Assembly: GCA_900316645.1 (NCBI GenBank)
Contig: ONDP01000006.1
Coordinates: forward strand, 31,942-95,941
DNA: 64,000 bases
From: an uncultured Prevotellaceae bacterium
GTDB taxonomy: Bacteria > Bacteroidota > Bacteroidia > Bacteroidales > Bacteroidaceae
Direction: 5' to 3'
Position numbers and translations under genes: made by a program. This document shows, one piece after another, positions 63,776-64,000 of this stretch. The notes beneath the pieces are model-generated. The model did not search any database. It had not been told where the DNA came from and saw only the letters and a program-made list of their open reading frames with translations. The number at the start of each line of letters is the position of its first letter. Position 1 is the stretch's first letter.

Positions 63776-63859
63776 TTTCTTCAATAAGGGCATGTTATTC
63801 ATCAATAAGGGCATGTTATTTGCCAATAAGGGCATGTTATTTGCCAATAAGGGCATGTA
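63776..63859 (-). repeat. Second 21-bp tandem array, four units
   Basis: Units of 21 bases at 63776, 63797, 63818 and 63839 with core aataagggcatgtt, the reverse complement of the array at 12019-12102. A further diverged unit lies just upstream. It begins 42 bases after the preceding gene's stop. Confidence 0.9.
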
Positions 63860-63920
63860 TCTATGACCTGGAGATCGAAGATACTTTCGTTCAACAATAA
63901 TAATAAAAATCGATTTTAAT

Positions 63921-63951
63921 TTTGTATTGTTCTCACTTATTCGTATCTTTG
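63921..63951 (+). promoter_or_regulatory. Promoter at the right edge of the window
   Basis: TTTG (63921-63924), 19 bases, TATCTTTG (63944-63951), followed by an ATG at 63993. Confidence 0.7.
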
Positions 63952-63992
63952 CAGCAGAATAACGGAAAATCGACTAACTAATTATTATAAAA

Positions 63993-64000
63993 ATGGCAAC
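63993..64000 (+). CDS. Start of a gene running off the window
   Basis: An ATG (Met-Ala, then cut) 42 bases behind a good promoter, at the last bases of the window. Product unknown. Confidence 0.4.

Overview
The window reads as chromosomal DNA of a Bacteroidota bacterium, most likely Prevotella or a close relative (Prevotellaceae). This rests on several direct observations. Many starts are preceded by the Bacteroidota promoter form TTTG, about 20 nt, TAnnTTTG, while Shine-Dalgarno sites are weak. There is an N-acylornithine-type carbamoyltransferase of the Bacteroides kind. A dcw division/cell-wall cluster carries Bacteroidota traits (FtsA with a charged C-terminal tail, a long MraY). There is a GlsA/GlsB-like lipid pair, and large secreted proteins end in a '...GIYI..G.K..V' tail. 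Coding density is high and almost all genes are housekeeping genes with close relatives elsewhere.

Layout. 1-7436 (+): proline/arginine genes (partial proC, proB, proA, argF') interleaved with an HTH-cupin regulator, an acyl-CoA synthetase, a threonine aldolase-like PLP enzyme and an AT-rich four-helix-bundle gene bracketed by inverted repeats. 7426-11027 (-): CYTH protein, a 47-residue membrane protein, prfB and a long-chain acyl-CoA ligase. 11193-18753: a FetB-like membrane protein, a Cache-HAMP-SpoIIE phosphatase divergent from ung, a DUF3109 protein, and a GH95 fucosidase/AraC regulator pair. 18832-21407 (-): gyrB, rpsT and tRNA-Glu. 21514: recO. 22237-37684 (-): the dcw cluster in transcription order mraZ-rsmH-ftsL-ftsI-murE-mraY-murD-ftsW-murG-murC-ftsQ-ftsA-ftsZ, with a recognisable MraZ operator in front. 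38080-46006 (mostly +): glsA/glsB-like pair, dGTPase (-), dut, and a TPR/DUF4292/EnvC envelope operon. 46058-49908 (-): an M20 deacylase probably serving arginine synthesis, gpmI, and a membrane-embedded AraC-type regulator.

50157-62844 (+) is the most distinctive region: a four-gene unit encoding a 3569-residue secreted multidomain protein, a small lipoprotein, a GLUG-repeat protein and a 42-residue peptide, with stop/start overlaps or a very short gap. The giant protein and the GLUG protein share a related C-terminal tail. The unit is divergent from the AraC-type membrane regulator, with a 19-bp-period direct repeat between them. It looks like a cell-surface adhesin or carbohydrate-binding system; its function cannot be read from sequence alone.

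Small repeats are the other theme. A 67-bp palindromic element lies in frame inside argF'. A 21-bp tandem repeat family occurs twice, 51 kb apart, each time just behind a gene and in the same orientation to it. Heptanucleotide repeats sit in promoters and in one coding sequence. A 47-bp promoter-bearing module is duplicated. No CRISPR array, transposase, prophage gene, rRNA or diversity-generating retroelement was seen.
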